From: Alphaproteobacteria bacterium
Lineage (GTDB): Bacteria > Pseudomonadota > Alphaproteobacteria > Caulobacterales > Aquidulcibacteraceae
Reading direction: 5' to 3'
Assembly: GCA_027488965.1 (NCBI GenBank)
Contig: JAIYAO010000079.1
Coordinates: 1 to 32,400 of the forward strand
Length of the DNA: 32,400 bases
Below the pieces are notes generated by a model, which made no database searches, had not been told where the DNA came from, and saw only the letters and a list, made by a program, of their open reading frames with translations. Below, one piece after another: positions 15,999 to 22,247 of the stretch. How positions within the stretch are numbered: the first letter of the stretch is position 1; the number at the start of each line of letters is the position of its first letter. A program made the translations under genes and the position numbers.

Positions 15999-16973
15999 AT
16001 GTGGCCGCTCATCAAGTTCCTGCCCGAGAAGATGAATCTCCGGTACGTGGTCCTGGCGCCGGTGCTGTGCACGCTGTCGGCGCTGGCCTGCGTCCTCTCG
16101 CTTTATCTCACGGTGATGCCGTTCCAGCCGCCGTGCGGGGGGCTGAACTGCGGCGTCGATTTCCAGGGCGGCACGCTGATCGAACTCTCCACGCCGGACC
16201 GCGACATCGACCTCGCCAGCCTGCGCAGCCTGCTTGCCGATGAGGGCGTGGGCGAAGTGCAGGTGCAGGCGTTCAGCGACGCCACGAAGGCCATGGTGAA
16301 GTTCGAGACGCCGGAAGGCGAGAACGCCGCCGCCATCGCAGACCGCGTGAAGGGCGCCATCTCCGGCCTCATCACCGGCGTGTCTTTCGACCGCACGGAG
16401 GTCGTCGGGCCGCAGGTGTCGAACGAGCTGCTGTTCAAGGGCGTGCTGGCGCTGCTGTGCGGCATTGCGCTGATGCTGTGCTACATCTGGTTCCGCTTCG
16501 GACTCGTGTTCGGGCTCGGCGCGGTGATCGCGCTCGCGCACGACGTGATCCTGACCTTCGGCCTGTTTGCGATCACGCGGATGGAGTTTTCGCTCGTGGC
16601 GGTGGGCTCGATCCTCACCATCATCGGCTACTCCATCAACGACAAGATCGTGGTCCTCGACCGGGTGCGGGAGAACCTGCGCAAGTACAAGCGCATGCCC
16701 ATGGGCGAGCTGATCGACCTTTCGGTGAACGAGACGCTCTCGCGCACCATCATCACCGGCGTCACCGGTCTGATGGCGCTGGGCGTTATGGCGTTCTTTG
16801 GCGGCGAGGCGCTGTTCGCCTTCTCGGTGGCCATGGCGTTCGGCATCGTGATCGGGACGTATTCCTCGATCTACGTGGCGGCGCCGATCCTGATCGTGCT
16901 GGGCATCGGCCGGCGCGACGGGGAGGCGGCCAAGCGGGCCGAAAGCGACGCGGCGGCCCAGCAGCTCCCCTAG
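15999..16973 (+). CDS. secF: Protein translocase subunit SecF
   Basis: A 324-residue SecF: membrane helix ~18-40, a CGVDFQGGTLIEL motif (~54-66), a periplasmic domain, then five membrane helices with SFDRTEVVGPQVSNEL, GSILTIIGYSINDKIVVLDRVREN and the C-terminal AYxSIYVAAP-type segment. The ATG at 15999 is chosen because MWPLIKFLPEK is the expected N-terminus; the frame stays open upstream inside secD but without homology. It forms the SecDF heterodimer with the preceding gene. Confidence 0.96.
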   Translation: MWPLIKFLPEKMNLRYVVLAPVLCTLSALACVLSLYLTVMPFQPPCGGLNCGVDFQGGTLIELSTPDRDIDLASLRSLLADEGVGEVQVQAFSDATKAMVKFETPEGENAAAIADRVKGAISGLITGVSFDRTEVVGPQVSNELLFKGVLALLCGIALMLCYIWFRFGLVFGLGAVIALAHDVILTFGLFAITRMEFSLVAVGSILTIIGYSINDKIVVLDRVRENLRKYKRMPMGELIDLSVNETLSRTIITGVTGLMALGVMAFFGGEALFAFSVAMAFGIVIGTYSSIYVAAPILIVLGIGRRDGEAAKRAESDAAAQQLP

Positions 16974-16996
16974 GGAATCCGCCCCGCCCGCCACCG

Positions 16997-17025
16997 GTGA
17001 CCTTCCCCGCGAAACGCCCTATAGG
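16997..17025 (+). promoter_or_regulatory. Possible sigma70-type promoter for the PuuD-like gene
   Basis: GTGACC (16997-17002) and TATAGG (17020-17025) are spaced by 17 bases, each matching the consensus at four of six positions. The -10 lies within a perfect 10-bp palindrome CCCTATAGGG (17017-17026). The coding start is 36 bases downstream. Support is from pattern only. Confidence 0.3.
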
Positions 17026-17060
17026 GGAGGGGACGGACCTCGATAGGGGAAGCGGGCAAG

Positions 17061-17687
17061 ATGGCGAATTTTCTCGGCAACATCCGGGCGGTGGCGTGGG
17101 CCTCGCTCGGTCTCGGCGCGCTGTTTCTGGCCATCTACGCCATCGGCGTGCAGCAGCGCGGGCTCGACGACGCCGCGCTGCTTTCGGGCCTGCTGCGGTG
17201 GACGCACGTCGCCGCCGGCATCATGTGGATCGGCCACCTCTACTATTTCAATTTCACCCAGATCCCGAACGTGACGAAGATCCCGGAGGAGCACCGCGGC
17301 CCCGCGATCTCCAAGGTGATCGCGCCCGCGGCGCTCTACTGGTTCCGCCACGGCGCGGCGGTGACGCTGGTCACCGGCCTCCTGCTCGCCTGGAACCAGG
17401 GCTACCTGCTGGAAGCCTACACGCTGGGCGCGTCGGAGGGCTTCGCCGTGCCCAAGCACGTGTTCATCGGCATCGGCATGTGGCTGGCCACGATCATGTT
17501 CCTCAACGTCTGGGTGGTGATCTGGCCCAACCAGCAGCGTGCGTTGAACATCAACGACCGCTTCCCCGACATCGCCAAGGAAAAGCGCGCCGCCCACGCC
17601 AAGACCGCCATGCTGTTTTCCCGCACCAACACGCTGCTGTCGTTGCCGATGCTGGTGGCCATGACGGGCGCGCAGTCGCTGGGGTGA
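17061..17687 (+). CDS. PuuD-like (urate oxidase N-terminal, Urate_ox_N) membrane protein
   Basis: A 208-residue integral membrane protein with the features of the PuuD membrane domain: RWTHVAAGIMWIGHLYYFNFTQ (residues ~46-67), WFRHGAAVTLVTG, KHVFIGIGMWLATIMFLNVWVVIWPNQQ, and a C-terminal hydrophobic segment. Several membrane-side histidines could bind heme. PuuD proper oxidises urate and carries a C-terminal cytochrome c domain. That domain is absent here and no purine genes are nearby, so urate activity is doubtful. Databases sometimes label such proteins antitermination protein NusG, which the sequence does not support. It is 87 bases downstream of secF, with a possible own promoter. Confidence 0.8.
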   Translation: MANFLGNIRAVAWASLGLGALFLAIYAIGVQQRGLDDAALLSGLLRWTHVAAGIMWIGHLYYFNFTQIPNVTKIPEEHRGPAISKVIAPAALYWFRHGAAVTLVTGLLLAWNQGYLLEAYTLGASEGFAVPKHVFIGIGMWLATIMFLNVWVVIWPNQQRALNINDRFPDIAKEKRAAHAKTAMLFSRTNTLLSLPMLVAMTGAQSLG

Positions 17688-17710
17688 GGGGCGCCCGGGC
17701 TATTGCCGAT

Positions 17711-17738
17711 ACCCGCATGCAACCACGTGCCTGCGGGT
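17711..17738 (+). terminator. Weak terminator-like hairpin after the PuuD-like gene
   Basis: ACCCGCA (17711-17717) pairs with TGCGGGT (17732-17738) around a 14-base loop, 24 bases after the stop codon. No T-run follows, so it may only mark the end of the transcript with Rho or may have no role. An 8-bp inverted pair (17752-17759/17794-17801) follows in the same gap. The rest of 17688-17823 shows nothing recognisable. Confidence 0.25.
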
Positions 17739-17823
17739 TCACCGTTACCTTGAACCGATCGAGTGATTTCCATGGCGGCCACATGCGACTGTCATCGGTT
17801 CGCATGAATCGTGCAGTGCTCCC

Positions 17824-18708
17824 CTAGCATTTCCGGCGGTATTCGGAGGGTGTCATGCCAACGGCCGAACTGAAGACTTTCGCGAAATGCGCCGGACTGC
17901 CAAAGCCGGTCAACCTGCCGATCTCCGACAGGGGCAATTGAGACGTCTCAAGAAGGTGACGAGCCCTCGCCACTCGTCGTTCCATAACGAACTGATGGGG
18001 AGTCAGTCCGGTCTTCTTCTTGAATGCCCGCAGAAAGTGAAATCTGCTCAGTCCTGCAACATCCGCTAGTGATTGCAGCGCGAGGGGCGACCGGATGTCC
18101 GCCTCAATGACCTCAACGACCTGGTTGAACTGACGGTCCGAAAGACCCCCGTCGTGCTTGATCACGCCAGTGTCGGCTGCTGCAGCACGAAACAGTTCGA
18201 TGCCCAGAACCACCCCAAGTGCGTCGATGTAAAGCTGATCTGTGCTCGAAGGGTGTGCAAAGCAAAGTCGCAGCTTTTCCAGCGTCCGGAGCAGCACGGG
18301 ATTGCGAAAGTAGAGCTTCGGTTGCAGATCAAGAGATGCAGGTGTGTGGCCAAAACATTGAGCCGGAAGGTCTGGGTCGAGGTAGACGCCTACAAATGAG
18401 TTGCGGCGTCGCTCATTGAGTGACCATCCCCACACCTTGTGACCAGCGGGAACGAACGTCATCGTATTGATCAGATCGGCGCCGCCTTCCGAGCGTAGGT
18501 CACCCAGTCGCGTTTCTCCGTCGACAATCCGGATGTCATGCAGCGCGAGAAAATGCTGTTGACCGACCCAAGAGTAGTCGAACGCGGCGCCGACGCCTGT
18601 GTCGACCTGCTCAACGACCACTGAGGCGCCGTTGACGACGCTGCGCACTGGCGACTCAGCGCCATTCGCCCTGGCCTGTAGAAGAATTTGCGCTGCGGGT
18701 TGCGACAA
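17824..18708 (-). CDS. AraC-family transcriptional regulator
   Basis: A 294-residue protein with an N-terminal ligand-type domain (~1-180) and a C-terminal AraC/XylS DNA-binding domain (~190-294). Two helix-turn-helix units are visible, LQSLADVAGLSRFHFLRAFKK and LSEIGRLTGFGSPAHFAKVFS, ending in the family signature GMTPSEYRRK. The start is TTG at 18706-18708 with GAGGA six bases upstream; no better start exists. The DNA is poorer in G+C than the surroundings (36/60 and 37/60 in sampled lines against about 42/60), suggesting acquisition. The inducer is unknown. The only divergent signals are a promoter and a 13-codon frame (18805-18898), which may mark a lost target gene. Confidence 0.9.
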   Translation of the reverse strand: MSQPAAQILLQARANGAESPVRSVVNGASVVVEQVDTGVGAAFDYSWVGQQHFLALHDIRIVDGETRLGDLRSEGGADLINTMTFVPAGHKVWGWSLNERRRNSFVGVYLDPDLPAQCFGHTPASLDLQPKLYFRNPVLLRTLEKLRLCFAHPSSTDQLYIDALGVVLGIELFRAAAADTGVIKHDGGLSDRQFNQVVEVIEADIRSPLALQSLADVAGLSRFHFLRAFKKKTGLTPHQFVMERRVARARHLLETSQLPLSEIGRLTGFGSPAHFAKVFSSAVGMTPSEYRRKC

Positions 18709-18804
18709 AGCGTTCCTCGAGCTGGTCCCGATCCGGCCCCCGCATGCGACAGGAAATCATGGTGCGCAAGCCGTCAGCCCGGGCGTGGGCGCCAAATATT
18801 GCTG

Positions 18805-18833
18805 TTTCTGTCTCAAAAATGCGCGTATATGAT
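18805..18833 (+). promoter_or_regulatory. Promoter-like site divergent from the AraC gene
   Basis: TTTCTG (18805-18810) and TATGAT (18828-18833) are separated by exactly 17 bases. The -10 matches consensus at five of six positions and the -35 is weak, as expected for an activator-dependent promoter. AGGAGG and an ATG follow at 18846 and 18857. Control by the adjacent AraC protein is inferred from the divergent arrangement. Confidence 0.4.
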
Positions 18834-18856
18834 TCCGTGCATATCAGGAGGCACCG

Positions 18857-18898
18857 ATGGGCGGGTTACCCCAACCCGTAGTGCCGAGACGTTCCTGA
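18857..18898 (+). CDS. 13-codon frame with perfect ribosome binding site (leader peptide or gene stub)
   Basis: AGGAGG (18846-18851) lies five bases before ATG 18857, in an ideal arrangement behind a plausible promoter. The frame reads MGGLPQPVVPRRS and stops at 18896-18898. It is either a leader peptide or, more likely, the surviving 5' end of a target gene of the AraC regulator cut by rearrangement. No in-frame continuation of coding quality is seen after the stop. Confidence 0.3.
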   Translation: MGGLPQPVVPRRS

Positions 18899-19054
18899 AG
18901 TGCTGGAGCTATCGAGGCGGGCGCGATGGATGTGGCTGAGAATGAACGGCTCGGTCTTGAAGCCATAACGCTGTTCATAGAGATCCTTCTGGATCACGCA
19001 GCACATCTCGCCGATGACGATGAACTGGATCCAGTTTGCGCGGTAGAGGCGCAC
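18866..19054 (-). pseudogene. Coding remnant, 62 codons, unidentified
   Basis: From 19054 down to about 18925 the minus strand has clean codon use, third positions mostly G or C, reading RLYRANWIQFIVIGEMCC and then VIQKDLYEQRYGFKTEPF. After that the tail (SSSTSGTSRHYGLG) loses this bias, as if a junction had been crossed. There is no ribosome binding site at the GTG, and a TGA lies in frame just upstream. I read it as an internal fragment of a gene broken on both sides. The family is not recognised. Confidence 0.35.
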
Positions 19055-19350
19055 ATCACCGCGGCTTCAGGGGCCCATCCTCCAGATGCGATAGCGTCCC
19101 GACTTCGCTTGCTCGCGGGCGTCGCCAGAGACTCTGGATTGAGCTGATCATCGACCGATCATTTTGCGGGCGCGCAGGGAGTGGATTCACCTACAGGCCA
19201 CTTGGCCTGCTTGGTGTCGGATCTGCTTTCTTTCCGCCGATCATGCCATCTCCCATCGTCCGCAGGTGGGGACGAATGCGTGAAGTGCGCATCGGCCGGC
19301 CGGCCGGCGACTTCCCAAGTGGAGCCGCCTGGCCCCACGCGTCGCGCCTC

Positions 19351-19378
19351 TTGCCTCCCGCCGCGGAGCCGATTATAC
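19351..19378 (+). promoter_or_regulatory. Probable promoter of tRNA-Glu
   Basis: TTGCCT (19351-19356) and TTATAC (19373-19378) are separated by 16 bases. The -10 ends 16 bases before the first base of the mature tRNA, a normal distance for a tRNA promoter. Confidence 0.5.
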
Positions 19379-19394
19379 GGCCCGTTCCGCGCGC

Positions 19395-19469
19395 GGGCCC
19401 TTCGTCTATCGGTTAGGACGTCAGGTTTTCATCCTGAAAAGAGCGGTTCGACTCCGCTAGGGCCTGCCA
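19395..19469 (+). tRNA. tRNA-Glu(UUC)
   Basis: A 75-base cloverleaf. The acceptor GGGCCCT pairs with AGGGCCT (19395-19401/19459-19465, one G-U at the end). The D arm is GTC/GAC. The anticodon stem TCAGG/CCTGA has loop TTTTCAT and anticodon TTC at 19428-19430. The T arm is AGCGG TTCGACT CCGCT. The discriminator is G, and CCA is encoded (19467-19469). No protein gene overlaps it credibly. Confidence 0.95.
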
Positions 19470-19629
19470 GCGCGGAAATCCTTCCCTGCCGCCCCACCAT
19501 GGCCATGTCCGCGCCTTCATGCGGCGCCGGGCCCACGCGAAAAGCTGTCCCCGAAAGCCGTCCCCGGTGGACATCCGGGCCCCGTTCGGCTCCAAACCAG
19601 CCGCGTCCGCCGCTCGCAGGAGTTGCCCC

Positions 19630-20595
19630 TTGTCGTACACCCCCGATCGTCGCGCCGTCCTGCTCGGCCTGCCGCTGGCGGCCGCGTTCGCCGCGCCCGG
19701 CGTCGCACATGCGCAGCTGGCCGGTCAGGTAGAGGTGGTGGAGAGCGAGTACTCCACCATCTACGTGACCCGGAACGGCGGCATCTACTCCATGGTCTTC
19801 GGCGTGAACCAGAAGCTGTTCACCGAGAGCCTCTACAACCCCGCCCAGCCGCGCGAACTGCCGGTGGAGTACACCCGCTACATGACTGCGGGCCTCGCCT
19901 ATCCGCCGGCGGTGACGAACGTGCTGGAGATAGGGCTCGGCGGCGGCACCACCGCCCAGTACCTGCATCTGCACATGCCGCAAGCCAACATCACCTGTGT
20001 GGAGCTGGACAAGCAGGTGATCGCGCTGGCGACGAAGTACTTCGGCTTCCGTCCCGATGCGCGCCTGCGCGCCGTGGAGGCCGACGGGCGGCGCTTCTTC
20101 GCGCGCGACCGCAGGCGCTACGACCTCATCATGGTGGACGCCTACCGCGGCACCTTCGTGCCGTTCCACCTGCTGACGAAGGAGTTCTTCACCATCGTGA
20201 AGTCCCGCCTGACGCCCGGCGGCGCCATGGTGCAGAACATCGAGCCGTGCACCATGCTCTACCCCGCCGCGATCAACACGCTGCGCGCGGTGTTCGCCAA
20301 CATCGACATCTACGAGGCGGGCGGCAACGTGGTCGCCATCGCCTATGACGGGCCGGAACGCACGGCCGCCTCCCTGCAGGCGCGGGCGGTCGCGCTGCAG
20401 CGCGCGCATGCGTTCCGCCACCCGCTGCCGCAGCTGCTGGCGGGGCGCGCCGTGCAGCGCACGGCGGAACCCAACGGCCGCGTCCTCGTGGACGATTTCG
20501 CGCCCGCGGAGTCCCTCGCCGGCACCGCCCGCGGCAATGACAGGACCGTGCAGGGCGCGCGCGGCCAGATCCGGTCGGCCCGATGCCCAGTCTGA
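19630..20595 (+). CDS. Exported spermidine-synthase-like methyltransferase-fold protein
   Basis: The best start is TTG 19630, seven bases after AGGAG; this 321-residue form begins with a signal peptide, DRRAVLLGLPLAAAFAAPGVAHA, cut near residue 28. The twin arginines suggest Tat export. The rest is a SpeE-type Rossmann domain: VLEIGLGGGTTAQYL (98-112), CVELDKQVI (123-131), EADGRRFF (150-157) and VDAYRG (169-174). The classic GGGDG is GGGTT, so true aminopropyltransferase activity is doubtful. It overlaps the next gene, a membrane protein, by 13 bases. Together they resemble the two halves of fused MFS/spermidine synthase proteins. Substrate unknown. Confidence 0.82.
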   Translation: MSYTPDRRAVLLGLPLAAAFAAPGVAHAQLAGQVEVVESEYSTIYVTRNGGIYSMVFGVNQKLFTESLYNPAQPRELPVEYTRYMTAGLAYPPAVTNVLEIGLGGGTTAQYLHLHMPQANITCVELDKQVIALATKYFGFRPDARLRAVEADGRRFFARDRRRYDLIMVDAYRGTFVPFHLLTKEFFTIVKSRLTPGGAMVQNIEPCTMLYPAAINTLRAVFANIDIYEAGGNVVAIAYDGPERTAASLQARAVALQRAHAFRHPLPQLLAGRAVQRTAEPNGRVLVDDFAPAESLAGTARGNDRTVQGARGQIRSARCPV

Positions 20596-21206
20596 CTCAG
20601 GCCGCAATCCTCGCGTTCGGGTTCTTCCTCGGCGTGGCGATGATGGGCTTCCAGATGGCGGCGAGCCGCTTCCTGACGCCGTACTTCGGCAGCGGCATCC
20701 AGGTGTGGGCGTCGCTGATCTCCACCACCATGCTGGCGCTCATGGCGGGCTACTACATCGGCGGCACCCTGGCCGACCGGCGCCCGCGCAGCGGCGTGCT
20801 GGGTGCAGCGCTCATCGTGGCGGCCATCTTCCTCGCGGCCGCCCCGTTCATCAAGGATCCCGTGCTCGGCTGGGCGTCCGGCGCGTTCGAGAACATCGTC
20901 ATCGGCGCGCTGATTTCCTCGGTCGCGATCATGGTGGCGCCGCTCACGCTGATGAGCTTCTTCTCGCCCTACGCGGTGCGCCTGCTCCTGTCGGACGCCC
21001 AGCACGGCGGGCGCGTGGCGGGGCTCGTCTATTCGATCACCACCGTCGGCAACATTGTCGGCACGCTGGGCACCAGCTTCGTGCTGATGCCGCTCATGGG
21101 CAGCCGCATGATCACGTTCACGTTCGCCGCGGTGGTGGCGCTGTGCGGGGCGGGGCTCATGGCCCTGCGCGCGGGCGCGGCCGCGGACGGCGGCGATGCG
21201 CGTTAG
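20583..21206 (+). CDS. Membrane half of a fused-MFS/spermidine-synthase-type pair
   Basis: A 207-residue protein with about six membrane helices, matching the membrane domain of fused MFS/spermidine synthase proteins. It has GFQMAASRFLTPYFGSGIQVWASLISTTMLALMAGYYIGG (residues ~22-61), SPYAVRLLLSD, and GRVAGLVYSITTVGNIVGTLGTSFVL (~142-167). In the fused form this domain precedes a SpeE domain on one chain; here the SpeE-like partner is encoded separately just upstream and overlaps by 13 bases. Its own 3' end overlaps the SMP-30-like gene by 11 bases. Anchoring or transport roles are inferred; the function is unknown. Confidence 0.85.
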   Translation: MPSLTQAAILAFGFFLGVAMMGFQMAASRFLTPYFGSGIQVWASLISTTMLALMAGYYIGGTLADRRPRSGVLGAALIVAAIFLAAAPFIKDPVLGWASGAFENIVIGALISSVAIMVAPLTLMSFFSPYAVRLLLSDAQHGGRVAGLVYSITTVGNIVGTLGTSFVLMPLMGSRMITFTFAAVVALCGAGLMALRAGAAADGGDAR

Positions 21207-22095
21207 CGTCCTGATCGCTGCGCTGTGCGCGGTAGGCGCCGCGCACGCCGAGGTGATCGACGCTGCCGCGCTCTATCCGGAAGGCCCGCTGTGGCGCGAG
21301 GGACGCGTCCTCTACACCGAGATGGGCGCCGACCAGGTGGCCGCCGTCGCTGGCGGTGGCAAGACGGTGCTCTGGAAGGAACCGGGCTGCGGCCCCACCG
21401 CGCTCGCGCCGTGGGGCGAGGGGCTGCTGGTGTTGTGCCATCGCGCCGCTGCGCTGGTGGCGCTGGACGGGAACTTCGCCGTGACGCGGCGCTGGCTGCG
21501 CGACGACGCTGGCACGCGCCTGCAGGATCCCAACGATGCGTCTGCGGACGGCCGCGGCGGCGTCTATTTCAGCGATCCCGGCATCTTCTCCGCCGATGCG
21601 CCGGCCACGGGCGCGGTGCTGCACCTCGGCGCGGACGGCGCCCTGCGGCGCGTGGCGGCGGGGCTCCGCTATCCCAACGGCGTGTTCGTCGATCGCGCGG
21701 AGAATGCGCTCTACGTCGATGAGCACCTGACGCGGCGTGTGCTGCGCTACCCGATCCTGCCCGACGGCGCACTCGGCGCCATGCGCGTCTTCGCCGATCT
21801 CAACGCGCTGACGCGCCGCGTGGGCGCCTATGCGGAAGCGGGCCCGGACGGGCTGGAGCGGGGGCCGGACGGCGATCTCTATGTCTGCCTGTACGGGGAA
21901 GGGCGCATCCTGCGGCTGTCGCGCACGGGGCGCGTGGTGGCGTCGATCCCGGTGGCCACGCCGTACCTCACCAACATCGCCTTCGGCCCCGATGGCGCGG
22001 CCTACGTCACCGGCGCGTTCGAGAACGTGCGCCCGCCGCTGCGCGGGCAGGTGGCGCGCCTTGCGCCCGACGCGCTTGCGCCCCCGCCGCGCTGA
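21196..22095 (+). CDS. Exported SMP-30/gluconolactonase-like beta-propeller
   Basis: A 299-residue protein with a short signal peptide (MRVSVLIAALCAVGAAHA, cut before EV) and SMP-30/gluconolactonase repeats: YPEGPLWREGRVLYTEMG (~27-44), DPNDASADGRGGVYFSD (~110-126) containing the Asn-Asp metal site, YPNGVFVD (~157-164), and GPDGLERGPDGDLYV. The family hydrolyses lactones or esters using one divalent metal; the substrate is not predictable. The start overlaps the preceding membrane gene by 11 bases, so it is the third gene of a tightly coupled unit. It ends 45 bases before tRNA-Pro. Confidence 0.87.
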   Translation: MRVSVLIAALCAVGAAHAEVIDAAALYPEGPLWREGRVLYTEMGADQVAAVAGGGKTVLWKEPGCGPTALAPWGEGLLVLCHRAAALVALDGNFAVTRRWLRDDAGTRLQDPNDASADGRGGVYFSDPGIFSADAPATGAVLHLGADGALRRVAAGLRYPNGVFVDRAENALYVDEHLTRRVLRYPILPDGALGAMRVFADLNALTRRVGAYAEAGPDGLERGPDGDLYVCLYGEGRILRLSRTGRVVASIPVATPYLTNIAFGPDGAAYVTGAFENVRPPLRGQVARLAPDALAPPPR

Positions 22096-22140
22096 AGGCC
22101 GCTTCATTTCATGGCCCGAACCGGCTAGACCGGAGGCAGT

Positions 22141-22217
22141 CGGGGCGTAGCTCAGCCTGGTAGAGCACCTGCTTTGGGAGCAGGGGGTCGGGAGTTCGAG
22201 TCCCCCCGCCCCGACCA
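22141..22217 (+). tRNA. tRNA-Pro(UGG)
   Basis: A 77-base tRNA. The acceptor CGGGGCG pairs with CGCCCCG (22141-22147/22207-22213). The anticodon stem CCTGC/GCAGG has loop TTTGGGA and anticodon TGG at 22175-22177. The T loop is TTCGAGT. The discriminator is A and CCA is encoded (22215-22217). It lies 45 bases after the SMP-30-like gene and 30 before the ThDP enzyme, with no clear promoter or terminator between, so it may be processed from a longer transcript. Confidence 0.97.
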
Positions 22218-22247
22218 ATCATTGTCCGAACGATCCCGGAGGGCCCC

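Larger units (their letters stand above)
18709..19394. other. Gap between AraC gene and tRNA-Glu
   Basis: About 690 bases of lower G+C (32/60 at 18781-18840) without an intact gene of normal size. It holds a divergent promoter-like site and start region (18805-18898), a coding remnant on the minus strand (18866-19054, with a 31-codon frame at 19056-19151 just upstream of it), a CGGCCGGC-type simple repeat near 19294-19308, and the tRNA-Glu promoter. It looks like a decayed insertion. Confidence 0.5.

Noticed and set aside
17061-17687. Antitermination protein NusG
   Set aside because: A hydrophobic multi-helix protein with PuuD-type motifs and no NGN or KOW domain; that label is a known type of database carry-over.
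19291-19310. CGGCCGGC simple repeat as a regulatory site
   Set aside because: Short self-complementary GC repeat with no partner elsewhere and no nearby gene start that it would serve.
17700-19469. Integrative element inserted at tRNA-Glu
   Set aside because: No integrase, no duplicated tRNA 3' end in the window, and the odd DNA lies on the 5' side of the tRNA.
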